Shown here: in pieces, positions 1 to 14,691 of the stretch
Layout of the letters: each line of letters starts with the position of its first letter
Position numbering within the stretch: the stretch's first letter is position 1
Source: Onthophagus taurus
Taxonomy: Eukaryota > Arthropoda > Insecta > Coleoptera > Scarabaeidae
Length of the DNA: 64,000 bases
NCBI RefSeq assembly: GCF_036711975.1
Contig: NW_027248937.1
Location: 186,001 to 250,000 of the forward strand
Direction of reading: 5' to 3'
Translations under genes and position numbers: made by a program
Notes under the pieces: model-generated
The model's input: the letters and a program-made list of their open reading frames with translations, nothing else
What the model was told of the DNA's origin: nothing
Databases searched by the model: none

Positions 1-2580
1 CCCAAAACGTGATATTATGACGTTATACGCCGTTCTGAGACATGTTTGAACTTTCTATCACTTTTGCTTCCGATAATTCTGTTGACCATATTTGTGATAT
101 TCAGACGCCAAATGACATCTTTGAGCATGTTGGAGATAAAAAACAAAATGTGCCCAAAACGTGATATTATGACGTTATACGCCGTTCTGAGACATGTTTG
201 AACTTTCTATCACTTTTGCTTCCGATAATTCTGTTGACCATATTTGTGATATTCAGACGCCAAATGACATCTTTGAGCATGTTGGAGATAAAAAACAAAA
301 TGTGCCCAAAACGTGATATTATGACGTTATACGCCGTTCTGAGACATGTTTGAACTTTCTATCACTTTTGGTTCCGATAATTCAGTTGACCATATTTGTG
401 ATATTCAGACGCCAAATGACATCTTTGAGCATGTTGGAGATAAAAAACAAAATGTGCCCAAAACGTGATATTATGACGTTATACGCCGTTCTGAGACATG
501 TTAGAACTTTCTATCACTTTTGGTTCCGATAATTCTGTTGACCATATTTGTGATATTCAGGCGCCAAATGACATCTTGGAGCATGTTGGAGATAAAAAAC
601 AAAATGTGCCCAAAACGTGATATTATGACGTTATACGCCGTTCTGAAACATGTTAGAACTTTCTATCACTTTTGGTTCCGATAATTCTGTTGACCATATT
701 TGTGATATTCAGGCGCCAAATGACATTTTGGAGCATGTTGGAGATAAAAAACAAAATGTGCACAAAACGTGATATTATGACGTTATACGCCGTTCTGAGA
801 CATGTTTGCACTTTCTATCACTTTTGGTTCCGATAATTCTGTTGACCATATTTGTGATATTCAGACGCCAAATGACATCTTTGAGCATGTTGGAGATAAA
901 AAACAAAATGTGCCCAAAACGTGATATTATGACGTTATACGCCGTTCTGGGACATGTTTGAACTTTCTATCACTTTTGGTTCCGATAATTCAGTTGACCA
1001 TATTTGTGATATTCAGACGCCAAATGACATCTTTGAGCATGTTGGAGATAAAAAACAAAATGTGCCCAAAACGTGATATTATGACGTTATACGCCGTTCT
1101 GAGACATGTTTGAACTTTCTGTCGCTTTTGGTTCCGATAATTCTGTTGACCATATTTGTGATATTCAGGCGCCAAATGACATCTTGGAGCATGTTGGAGA
1201 TAAAAAACAAAATGTGCCCAAAACGTGATATTATGACGTTATACGCCGTTCTGAGACATGTTTGAACTTTCTATCACTTTTGGTTCCGATAATTCTGTTG
1301 ACCATATTTGTGATATTCAGACGCCAAATGACATCTTTGAGCATGTTGGAGATAAAAAACAAAATGTGCCCAAAACGTGATATTATGACGTTATACGCCG
1401 TTCTGAGACATGTTTGAACTTTCTATCACTTTTGGTTCCGATAATTCTGTTGACCGTATTAGTGTTATTCAGACGCCAAATGACATCTTTGAGCATGTTG
1501 GAGATAAAAAACAAAATGTGCCCAAAACGTTATATTATGACGTTATACGCCGTTCTGAGACATGTTTGAACTTTCCATCACTTTTGGTTCCGATAATTCT
1601 GTTGACCATATTTGTGATATTCAGACGCCAAATGACATCTTTGAGCATGTTGGAGATAAAAAACAAAATGTGCCCAAAACGTTATATTATGACGTTATAC
1701 GCCGTTCTGAGACATGTTTGAACTTTCTATCACTTTTGGTTCCGATAATTCTGTTGACCATATTTGTGATATTCAGACGCCAAATGACATCTTTGAGCAT
1801 GTTGGAGATAAAAAACAAAATGTGCCCAAAACGTGATATTATGACGTTATACGCCGTTCTGAGACATGTTTGAACTTTCTATCACTTTTGGTTCCGATAA
1901 TTCAGTTGACCATATTTGTGATATTCAGACGCCAAATGACATCTTTGAGCATGTTGGAGATAAAAAACAAAATGTGCCCAAAACGTGATATTATGACGTT
2001 ATACGCCGTTCTGAGAGATGTTGGAACTTTCTATCACTCTTGGTTCCGATAATTCTGTTGACCATATTTGTGATATTCAGGCGCCAAATGACATCTTTGA
2101 GCATGTTGGAGATAAAAAACAAAATGTGCCCAAAACGTGATATTATGACGTTATACGTCGTTCTGAGACATGTTTGAACTTTCTATCACTTTTGGTTCCG
2201 ATAATTCTGTTGACCATATTTGTGATATTCAGACGCCAAATGACATCTTTGAGCATGTTGGAGATAAAAAACAAAATGTGCCCAAAACGTGATATTATGA
2301 CGTTATACGCCGTTCTGAGACATGTTTGAACTTTCTGTCGCTTTTGGTTCCGATAATTCTGTTGACCATATTTGTGATATTCAGGCGCCAAATGACATCT
2401 TGGAGCATGTTGGAGATAAAAAACAAAATGTGCCCAAAACGTGATATTATGACGTTATACGCCGTTCTGAGACATGTTAGAACTTTCTATCACTTTTGGT
2501 TCCGATAATTCTGTTGACCATATTTGTGATATTCAGACGCCAAATGACATCTTTGAGCATGTTGGAGATAAAAAACTAAA

Positions 2581-2637
2581 TGTGCCCAAAACGTGATATT
2601 ATGACGTTATACGCCGTTCTGAGATAAGAAACAAAAT
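2581..2637 (+). repeat. Truncated 56-bp satellite monomer
   Basis: Two successive TGTGC anchors are only 56 bp apart instead of 152. The junction reads TTCTGAGATAAGAAAC, which joins the TTCTGAGA part of the monomer to the GGAGATA part and removes 96 bp at a short shared GAGA. The same shortened unit is present at 19659-19715 and just right of the Polinton (junction near 40683). The three are copies of one deletion spread by block duplication. Confidence 0.9.
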
Positions 2638-5600
2638 GTGCACAAAACGTGATATTATGACGTTATACGCCGTTCTGAGACATGTTTGAACTTTCTATCA
2701 CTTTTGGTTCCGGTAATTCTGTCGACCATATATGTGATATTCAGATTCCAAATGTCACATTGGAGCATGTTGGAGATAAAAAACAAAATGTGCCCAAAAC
2801 GTGATATTATGACGTTATACGCCGTTCTGAGACATGTTTGAACTTTCTATCACTTTTGGTTCCGGTAATTCTGTCGACCATATATATGATATTTAGATGC
2901 CAAATGTCACATTGGAGCATGTTGGAGATAAAAAACAAAATGTGCCCAAAACGTTATATTATGACGTTATACGCCGTACTGAGCCATGTTTGAACTTTCT
3001 ATCACTTTTGGTTCCGATAATTCTGTTGACCATATTTGTGATATTCAGGCGCCAAATGACATGTTGGAGCATGTTGGAGATAAAAAACAAAAGGGCCCAA
3101 AACGTGATATTATGACGTTATACGCCGTTCTGAGACATGTTTGAACTTTCTATCACTTTTGCTTCCGATAATTCTGTTGACCATATTTGTGATATTCAGA
3201 CGCCAAATGACATCTTTGAGCATGTTGGAGATAAAAAACAAAATGTGCCCAAAACGTGATATTATGACGTTATACGCCGTTCTGAGACATGTTTGAACTT
3301 TCTATCACTTTTGCTTCCGATAATTCTGTTGACCATATTTGTGATATTCAGACGCCAAATGACATCTTTGAGCATGTTGGAGATAAAAAACAAAATGTGC
3401 CCAAAACGTGATATTATGACGTTATACGCCGTTCTGAGACATGTTTGAACTTTCTATCACTTTTGGTTCCGATAATTCAGTTGACCATATTTGTGATATT
3501 CAGACGCCAAATGACATCTTTGAGCATGTTGGAGATAAAAAACAAAATGTGCCCAAAACGTGATATTATGACGTTATACGCCGTTCTGAGACATGTTAGA
3601 ACTTTCTATCACTTTTGGTTCCGATAATTCTGTTGACCATATTTGTGATATTCAGGCGCCAAATGACATCTTGGAGCATGTTGGAGATAAAAAACAAAAT
3701 GTGCCCAAAACGTGATATTATGACGTTATACGCCGTTCTGAAACATGTTAGAACTTTCTATCACTTTTGGTTCCGATAATTCTGTTGACCATATTTGTGA
3801 TATTCAGGCGCCAAATGACATTTTGGAGCATGTTGGAGATAAAAAACAAAATGTGCACAAAACGTGATATTATGACGTTATACGCCGTTCTGAGACATGT
3901 TAGAACTTTCTATCACTTTTGGTTCCGATAATTCTGTTGACAATATTTGTGATATTCAGGCGCCAAATGACATCTTGGAGCATGTTGGAGATAAAAAACA
4001 AAATGTGCACAAAACGTGATATTATGACGTTATACGCCGTTCTGAGACATGTTTGAACTTTCTATCACTTTTGGTTCCGGTAATTCTGTCGACCATACAT
4101 GTGATATTCAGATTCCAATTGTCACATTGGAGCATGTTGGAGATAAAAAACAAAATGTGCCCAAAACGTGATATTATGACGTTATACGCCGTTCTGAGAC
4201 ATGTTTGAACTTTCTATCACTTTTGGTTCCGGTAATTCTGTCGACCATATATATGATATTTAGATGCCAAATGTCACATTGGAGCATGTTGGAGATAAAA
4301 AACAAAATGTGCCCAAAACGTTATATTATGACGTTATACGCCGTACTGAGCCATGTTTGAACTTTCTATCACTCTTGGTTCCGATAATTCTGTTGACCAT
4401 ATTTGTGATATTCAGGCGCCAAATGACATGTTGGAGCATGTTGGAGATAAAAAACAAAATGTGCCCAAAACGTTATATTATGACGTTATACGCCGTTCTG
4501 AGACATGTTTGAACTTTCTATCACTTTTGGTTCCGATAATTCTGTTGACCATATTTGTGATATTCAGACGCCAAATGACATCTTTGAGCATGTTGGAGAT
4601 AAAAAACAAAATGTGCCCAAAACGTTGTATTATGACGTTATACGCCGTTCTGAGACATGTTTGAACTTTCTATCACTTTTGGTTCCGATAATTCTGTTGA
4701 CCATATTTGTGATATTCAGACGCCAAATGACATCTTTGAGCATATTGGAGATAAAAAACAAAATGTGCCCAAAACGTGATATTATGACGTTATACGCCGT
4801 TCTGGGACATGTTTGAACTTTCTATCACTTTTGGTTCCGATAATTCAGTTGACCATATTTGTGATATTCAGACGCCAAATGACATCTTTGAGCATGTTGG
4901 AGATAAAAAACAAAATGTGCCCAAAACGTGATATTATGACGTTATACGCCGTTCTGAGACATGTTTGAACTTTCTGTCGCTTTTGGTTCCGATAATTCTG
5001 TTGACCATATTTGTGATATTCAGGCGCCAAATGACATCTTGGAGCATGTTGGAGATAAAAAACAAAATGTGCCCAAAACGTGATATTATGACGTTATACG
5101 CCGTTCTGAGACATGTTTGAACTTTCTATCACTTTTGGTTCCGATAATTCTGTTGACCATATTTGTGATATTCAGACGCCAAATGACATCTTTGAGCATG
5201 TTGGAGATAAAAAACAAAATGTGCCCAAAACGTGATATTATGACGTTATACGCCGTTCTGAGACATGTTTGAACTTTCTATCACTTTTGGTTCCGATAAT
5301 TCTGTTGACCGTATTAGTGTTATTCAGACGCCAAATGACATCTTTGAGCATGTTGGAGATAAAAAACAAAATGTGCCCAAAACGTGATATTATGACGTTA
5401 TACGCCGTTCTGAGACATGTTAGAACTTTCTATCACTTTTGGTTCCGATAATTCTGTTGACCATATTTGTGATATTCAGGCGCCAAATGACATCTTGGAG
5501 CATGTTGGAGATAAAAAACAAAATGTGCCCAAAACGTGATATTATGACGTTATACGCCGTTCTGAAACATGTTAGAACTTTCTATCACTTTTGGTTCCGA

Positions 5601-8600
5601 TAATTCTGTTGACCATATTTGTGATATTCAGGCGCCAAATGACATTTTGGAGCATGTTGGAGATAAAAAACAAAATGTGCACAAAACGTGATATTATGAC
5701 GTTATACGCCGTTCTGAGACATGTTAGAACTTTCTATCACTTTTGGTTCCGATAATTCTGTTGACAATATTTGTGATATTCAGGCGCCAAATGACATCTT
5801 GGAGCATGTTGGAGATAAAAAACAAAATGTGCACAAAACGTGATATTATGACGATATACGCCGTTCTGAGACATGTTTGAACTTTCTATCACTTTTGGTT
5901 CCGGTAATTCTGTCGACCATACATGTGATATTCAGATTCCAATTGTCACATTGGAGCATGTTGGAGATAAAAAACAAAATGTGCCCAAAACGTGATATTA
6001 TGACGTTATACGCCGTTCTGAGACATGTTTGAACTTTCTATCACTTTTGGTTCCGGTAATTCTGTCGACCATATATATGATATTTAGATGCCAAATGTCA
6101 CATTGGAGCATGTTGGAGATAAAAAACAAAATGTGCCCAAAACGTTATATTATGACGTTATACGCCGTACTGAGCCATGTTTGAACTTTCTATCACTCTT
6201 GGTTCCGATAATTCTGTTGACCATATTTGTGATATTCAGGCGCCAAATGACATGTTGGAGCATGTTGGAGATAAAAAACAAAATGTGCCCAAAACGTGAT
6301 ATTATGACGTTATACGCCGTTCTGAGACATGTTTGAACTTTCTATCACTTTTGGTTCCGATAATTCTGTTGACCATATTTGTGATATTCAGACGCCAAAT
6401 GACATCTTTGAGCATGTTGGAGATAAAAAACAAAATGTGCCCAAAACGTGATATTATGACGTTATACGCCGTTCTGAGACATGTTTGAACTTTCTATCAC
6501 TTTTGGATCCGATAATTCAGTTGACCATATTTGTGATATTCAGACGCCAAATGACATCTTTGAGCATGTTGGAGATAAAAAACAAAATGTGCCCAAAACG
6601 TTGTATTATGACGTTATACGCCGTTCTGAGACATGTTTGAACTTTCTATCACTTTTGGTTCCGATAATTCTGTTGACCGTATTAGTGTTATTCAGACGCC
6701 AAATGACATCTTTGAGCATGTTGGAGATAAAAAACAAAATGTGCCCAAAACGTTATATTATGACGTTATACGCCGTTCTGAGACATGTTTGAACTTTCCA
6801 TCACTTTTGGTTCCGATAATTCTGTTGACCATATTTGTGATATTCAGACGCCAAATGACATCTTTGAGCATGTTGGAGATAAAAAACAAAATGTGCCCAA
6901 AACGTTATATTATGACGTTATACGCCGTTCTGAGACATGTTTGAACTTTCTATCACTTTTGGTTCCGATAATTCTGTTGACCATATTTGTGATATTCAGA
7001 CGCCAAATGACATCTTTGAGCATGTTGGAGATAAAAAACAAAATGTGCCCAAAACGTGATATTATGACGTTATACGCCGTTCTGAGACGTGTTTGAACTT
7101 TCTATCACTTTTGGTTCCGATAATTCAGTTGACCATATTTGTGATATTCAGACGCCAAATGACATCTTTGAGCATGTTGGAGATAAAAAACAAAATGTGC
7201 CCAAAACGTGATATTATGACGTTATACGCCGTTCTTAGACATGTTTGAACTTTCTATCACTTTTGGTTCCGATAATTCTGTTGACCATATTTGTGATATT
7301 CAGGCGCCAAATGACATCTTGGAGCATGTTGGAGATAAAAAACAAAATGTGCCCAAAACTTGATATTATGACGTTATACGCCGTTCTGAGACATGTTAGA
7401 ACTTTCTATCACTTTTGGTTCCGATAATTCTGTTGACCATATTTGTGATATTCAGGCGCCAAATGACATCTTGGAGCATGTTGGAGATAAAAAACAAAAT
7501 GTGCCCAAAACGTGATATTACGACGTTATACGCCGTTCTGAGACATGTTTGAACTTTCTATCACTTTTGGTTCCGATAATTCTGTTGACCATATTTGTGA
7601 TATTCAGGCGCCAAATGACATGTTGGAGCATGTTGGAGATAAAAAACAAAATGTGCACGAAACGTGATATTATGACGTTATACGCCGTTCTGAGACATGT
7701 TAGAACTTTCTATCACTTTTGGTTCCGATAATTTTGTTGACAATATTTGTGATATTCAGGCGCCAAATGACATCTTGGAGCATGTTGGAGATAAAAAACA
7801 AAATTTGCACAAAACGTGATATTATGACGTTATACGCCGTTCTGAGACATGTTTGAACTTTCTATCACTTTTGGTTCCGGTAATTCTGTCGACCATACAT
7901 GTGATATTCAGATTCCAAATGTCACATTGGAGCATGTTGGAGATAAAAAACAAAATGTGCCCAAAACGTGATATTATGACGTTATACGCCGTTCTGAGAC
8001 ATGTTTGAACTTTCTATCACTTTTGGTTCCGGTAATTCTGTCGACCATATATATGATATTTAGATGCCAAATGTCACATTGGAGCATGTTGGAGATAAAA
8101 AACAAAATGTGCCCAAAACGTTATATTATGACGTTATACGCCGTACTGAGCCATGTTTGAACTTTCTATCACTCTTGGTTCCGATAATTCTGTTGACCAT
8201 ATTTGTGATATTCAGGCGCCAAATGACATGTTGGAGCATGTTGGAGATAAAAAACAAAATGTGCCCAAAACGTTATATTATGACGTTATACGCCGTTCTG
8301 AGACATGTTTGAACTTTCTATCACTTTTGGTTCCGATAATTCTGTTGACCATATTTGTGATATTCAGACGCCAAATGACATCTTTGAGCATGTTGGAGAT
8401 AAAAAACAAAATGTGCCCAAAACGTGATATTATGACGTTATACGCCGTTCTGAGACATGTTTGAACTTTCTATCACTTTTGGTTCCGATAATTCAGTTGA
8501 CCATATTTGTGATATTCAGACGCCAAATGACATCTTTGAGCATGTTGGAGATATAAAACAAAATGTGCCCAAAACGTGATATTATGACGTTATACGCCGT

Positions 8601-9827
8601 TCTGAGACATGTTTGAACTTTCTATCACTTTTGGTTCCGATAATTCTGTTGACCATATTTGTGATATTCAGACGCCAAATGACATCTTTGAGCATGTTGG
8701 AGATAAAAAACAAAATGTGCCCAAAACGTGATATTATGACCTTATACGCCGTTCTGGGACATGTTTGAACTTTCTATCACTTTTGGTTCCGATAATTCAG
8801 TTGACCATATTTGTGATATTCAGACGCCAAATGACATCTTTGAGCATGTTGGAGATAAAAAACAAAATGTGCCCAAAACGTGATATTATGACGTTATACG
8901 CCGTTCTGAGACATGTTTGAACTTTTTGTCGCTTTTGGTTCCGATAATTCTGTTGACCATATTTGTGATATTCAGGCGCCAAATGACATCTTGGAGCATG
9001 TTGGAGATAAAAAACAAAATGTGCCCAAAACGTGATATTATGACGTTATACGCCGTTCTGAGACATGTTTGAACTTTCTATCACTTTTGGTTCCGATAAT
9101 TCTGTTGACCATATTTGTGATATTCAGACGCCAAATGACATCTTTGAGCATGTTGGAGATAAAAAACAAAATGTGCCCAAAACGTGATATTATGACGTTA
9201 TACGCCGTTCTGAGACATGTTTGAACTTTCTATCACTTTTGGTTCCGATAATTCTGTTGACCGTATTTGTGTTATTCAGACGCCAAATGACATCTTTGAG
9301 CATGTTGGAGATAAAAAACAAAATGTGCCCAAAACGTTATATTATGACGTTATACGCCGTTCTGAGACATCTTTGAACTTTCTATCACTTTTGGTTCCGA
9401 TAATTCTGTTGACCATATTTGTGATATTCAGACGCCAAATGACATCTTTGAGCATGTTGGAGATAAAAAACAAAATGTGCCCAAAACGTTATATTATGAC
9501 GTTATACGCCGTTCTGAGACATGTTTGAACTTTCTATCACTTTTGGTTCCGATAATTCTGTTGACCATATTTGTGATATTCAGTCGCCAAATGACATCTT
9601 TGAGCATGTTGGAGATAAAAAACAAAATGTGCCCAAAACGTGATATTATGACGTTATACGCCGTTCTGAGACATGTTTGAACTTTCTATCACTTTTGGTT
9701 CGATAATTCAGTTGACCATATTTGTGATATTCAGACGCCAAATGACATCTTTGAGCATGTTGGAGATAAAAAACAAAATGTGCCCAAAACGTGATATTAT
9801 GACGTTATACGCCGTTCTGAGACATGT

Positions 9828-12800
9828 TTGAACTTTCTATCACTTTTGGTTCCGATAATTCTGTTGACCATATTTGTGATATTCAGGCGCCAAATGACAT
9901 CTTGGAGCATGTTGGAGATAAAAAACAAAATGTGCCCAAAACTTGATATTATGACGTTATACGCCGTTCTGAGACATGTTAGAACTTTCTATCACTTTTG
10001 GTTCCGATAATTCTGTTGACCATATTTGTGATATTCAGGCGCCAAATGACATCTTGGAGGATGTTGGAGATAAAAAACAAAATGTGCCCAAAACGTGATA
10101 TTACGACGTTATACGCCGTTCTGAGACATGTTTGAACTTTCTATCACTTTTGGTTCCGATAATTCTGTTGACCATATTTGTGATATTCAGGCGCCAAATG
10201 ACATGTTGGAGCATGTTGGAGATAAAAAACAAAATGTGCCCAAAACGTGATATTATGACGTTATACGCCGTTCTGAGACATGTTTGAACTTTCTATCACT
10301 TTTGGTTCCGATAATTCTGTTGACCATATTTTTGATATTCAGACGCCAAATGACATCTTTGAGCATGTTGGAGATAAAAAACAAAATGTGCCCAAAACGT
10401 TATATTGTGACGTTATACGCCGTTCTGAGATATGTTTGAACTTTCTATCACTTTTGGTTCCGATAATTCTGTTGACCATATTTGTGATATTCAGGCGCGA
10501 AATGACATGTTGGAGCATGTTGGAGATAAAAAACAAAATGTGCCCAAAACGTGATATTATGACGTTATACGCCGTTCTGAGACATGTTTGAACTTTCTAT
10601 CACTTTTGGTTCCGATAATTCAGTTGACCATATTTGTGATATTCAGACGCCAAATGACATCTTTGAGCATGTTGGAGATAAAAAACAAAATGTGCCCAAA
10701 ACGGTATATTATGACGTTATACGCCGTTCTGAGACATGTTTGAACTTTCTATCACTTTTGCTTCCGATAATTCTGTTGACCATATTTGTGATATTCAGAC
10801 GCCAAATGACATCTTTGAGCATGTTGGAGATAAAAAACAAAATGTGCCCAAAACGTTATATTATGACGTTATACGCCGTTCTGAGACATGTTTGAACTTT
10901 CTATCACTTTTGGTTCCGATAATTCTGTTGACCATATTTGTGATATTCAGACGCCAAATGACATCTTTGAGCATGTTGGAGATAAAAAACAAAATGTGCC
11001 CAAAACGTGATATTATGACGTTATACGCCGTTCTGAGACATGTTTGAACTTTCTATCACTTTTGGTTCCGATAATTCTGTTGACTATATTTGTGATATTC
11101 AGGCGCCAAATGACATGTTGGAGCATGTTGGAGATAAAAAACAAAATGTGCCCAAAACGTTATATTATGACGTTATACGCCGTTCTGAGACATGTTTGAA
11201 CTTTCTATCACTTTTGGTTCCGATAATTCTGTTGACCATATTTGTGATATTCAGACGCCAAATGACATCTTTGAGCATGTTGGAGATAAAAAACAAAATG
11301 TGCCCAAAACGTGATATTATGACGTTCTACGCCGTTCTGAGACATGTTTGAACTTTCTATCACTTTTGGTTCCGGTAATTCTGTCGAACATATATGTGAT
11401 ATTTAGATGCCAAATGTCACATTGGAGCATGTTGGAGATAAAAAACAAAATGTGCCCAAAACGTTATATTATGACGCTATACGCCGTTCTGAGACATGTT
11501 TGAACTTTCTATCACTTTTGGTTCCGATAATTCTGTTGACCATATTTGTGATATTCAGGCGCCAAATGACATGTTGGAGCATGTTGGAGATAAAAAACAA
11601 AATGTGCCCAAAACGTGATATTAGGACGTTATACGCCGTTCTGAGACATGTTTGAACTTTCTATCACTTTTGGTTCCGATAATTCTGTTGACCATATTTG
11701 TGATATTCAGGCGCCAAATGACATGTTGGCGCATGTTGGAGATAAAAAACAAAATGTGCCCAAAACGTGATATTATGACGTTATACGCCGTTCTGAGACA
11801 TGTTTGAACTTTCTATCACTTTTGGTTCCGATAATTGTGTTGACCATATTTGTGATATTCAGGCGCCAATTGACATGTTGGAGCATGTTGGAGATAAAAA
11901 ACAAAATGTGCCCAAAACGTGATATTATGACGTTATACGCCGTTCTGAGACATGTTTGAACTTTCTATCACTTTTGGTTCCGATAATTCTGTTGACCATA
12001 TTTGTGATATTCAGACGCCAAATGACATCTTTGAGCATGTTGGAGATAAAAAACAAAATGTGCCCAAAACGTGATATTATGACGTTATACGCCGTTCTGA
12101 GACATGTTTGAACTTTCTATCACTTTTGCTTCCGATAATTCTGTTGACCATATTTGTGATATTCAGACGCCAAATGACATCTTTGAGCATGTTGGAGATA
12201 AAAAACAAAATGTGCCCAAAACGTGATATTATGACGTTATACGCCGTTCTGAGACATGTTTGAACTTTCTATCACTTTTGGTTCCGATAATTCAGTTGAC
12301 CATATTTGTGATATTCAGACGCCAAATGACATCTTTGAGCATGTTGGAGATAAAAAACAAAATGTGCCCAAAACGTGATATTATGACGTTATACGCCGTT
12401 CTGAGACATGTTAGAACTTTCTATCACTTTTGGTTCCGATAATTCTGTTGACCATATTTGTGATATTCAGGCGCCAAATGACATCTTGGAGCATGTTGGA
12501 GATAAAAAACAAAATGTGCCCAAAACGTGATATTATGACGTTATACGCCGTTCTGAGACATGTTAGAACTTTCTATCACTTTTGGTTCCGATAATTCTGT
12601 TGACCATATTTGTGATATTCAGGCGCCAAATGACATTTTGGGGCATGTTGGAGATAAAAAACAAAATGTGCACAAAACGTGATATTATGACGTTATACGC
12701 CGTTATGAGACATGTTAGAACTTTCTATCACTTTTGGTTCCGATAATTCTGTTGACAATATTTGTGATATTCAGGCGCCAAATGACATCTTGGAGCATGT

Positions 12801-13050
12801 TGGAGATAAAAAACAAAATGTGCACAAAACGTGATATTATGACGTTATACGCCGTTCTGAGACATGTTTGAACTTTCTATCACTTTTGGTTCCGATAATT
12901 CAGTTGACCATATTTGTGATATTCAGACGCCAAATGACATCTTTGAGCATGTTGGAGATAAAAAACAAAATGTGCCCAAAACGTGATATTATGACGTTAT
13001 ACGCCGTTCTGAGACATGTTAGAACTTTCTATCACTTTTGGTTCCGATAA
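9828..13050 (+). repeat. Higher-order duplicated satellite block, copy 1
   Basis: This stretch matches about 14692-17762 in the same order of variant monomers. The offset is 4864 bp (32 monomers) up to about 11047 and 4712 bp (31 monomers) from about 11040 on, so one monomer was lost or gained between the copies. Shared private variants include a TTTTTGATATT change near 10329/15193 and a GGAGGATGTTGG change near 10057/14921. Part of the block (11407 onward) recurs a third time near 20886 and a fourth time near 41871. Confidence 0.85.
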
Positions 13051-14691
13051 TTCTGTTGACCATATTTGTGATATTCAGGCGCCAAATGACATCTTGGAGC
13101 ATGTTGGAGATAAAAAACAAAATGTGCCCAAAACGTGATATTATGACGTTATACGCCGTTCTGAGACATGTTAGAACTTTCTATCACTTTTGGTTCCGAT
13201 AATTCTGTTGACAATATTTGTGATATTCAGGCGCCAAATGACATTTTGGAGCATGTTGGAGATAAAAAACAAAATGTGCACAAAACGTGATATTATGACG
13301 TTATACGCCGTTCTGAGACATGTTAGAACTTTCTATCACTTTTGGTTCCGATAATTCTGTTGACAATATTTGTGATATTCAGGCGCCAAATGACATCTTG
13401 GAGCATGTTGGAGATAAAAAACAAAATGTGCACAAAACGTGATATTATGACGTTATACGCCGTTCTGAGACATGTTTGAACTTTCTATCACTTTTGGTTC
13501 CGGTAATTCTGTCGACCATACATGTGATATTCAGATTCCAAATGTCACATTGGAGCATGTTGGAGATAAAAAACAAAATGTGCCCAAAACGTGATATTAT
13601 GACGTTATACGCCGTTCTGAGACATGTTTGAACTTTCTATCACTTTTGGTTCCGGTAATTCTGTCGACCATATATATGATATTTAGATGCCAAATGTCAC
13701 ATTGGAGCATGTTGGAGATAAAAAACAAAATGTTCCCAAAACGTTATATTATGACGTTATACGCCGTACTGAGCCATGTTTGAACTTTCTATCACTCTTG
13801 GTTCCGATAATTCTGTTGACCATATTTGTGATATTCAGGCGCCAAATGACATGTTGGAGCATGTTGGAGATAAAAAACAAAATGTGCCCAAAACGTTATA
13901 TTATGACGTTATACGCCGTTCTGAGACATGTTTGAACTTTCTATCACTTTTGGTTCCGATAATTCTATTGACCATATTTGTGATATTCAGACGCCAAATG
14001 ACATCTTTGAGCATGTTGGAGATAAAAAACAAAATGTGCCCAAAACGTGATATTATGACGTTATACGCCGTTCTGGGACATGTTTGAACTTTCTATCACT
14101 TTTGGTTCCGATAATTCAGTTGACCATATTTGTGATATTCAGACGCCAAATGACATCTTTGAGCATGTTGGAGATAAAAAACAAAATGTGCCCAAAACGT
14201 GATATTATGACGTTATACGCCGTTCTGAGACATGTTTGAACTTTCTGTCGCTTTTGGTTCCGATAATTCTGTTGACCATATTTGTGATATTCAGGCGCCA
14301 AATGACATCTTGGAGCATGTTGGAGATAAAAAACAAAATGTGCCCAAAACGTGATATTATGACGTTATACGCCGTTCTGAGACATGTTTGAACTTTCTAT
14401 CACTTTTGGTTCCGATAATTCTGTTGACCATATTTGTGATATTCAGACGCCAAATGACATCTTTGAGCATGTTGGAGATAAAAAACAAAATGTGCCCAAA
14501 ACGTGATATTATGACGTTATACGCCGTTCTGAGACATGTTTGAACTTTCTATCACTTTTGGTTCCGATAATTCTGTTGACCGTATTTATGTTATTCAGAC
14601 GCCAAATGACATCTTTGAGCATGTTGGAGATAAAAAACAAAATGTGCCCAAAACGTTATATTATGACGTTATACGCCGTTCTGAGACATGT

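Noticed and set aside
1410..1873. Open frames of 60-103 aa repeated throughout the satellite
   Set aside because: They repeat with the 152-bp period, change frame every monomer and depend on single T/G changes at CGTGAT. There is no start context, intron structure or protein-level conservation beyond the repeat itself.
4845..5030. Minus-strand satellite frames of 61-82 aa
   Set aside because: Shadows of the same repeat on the other strand.
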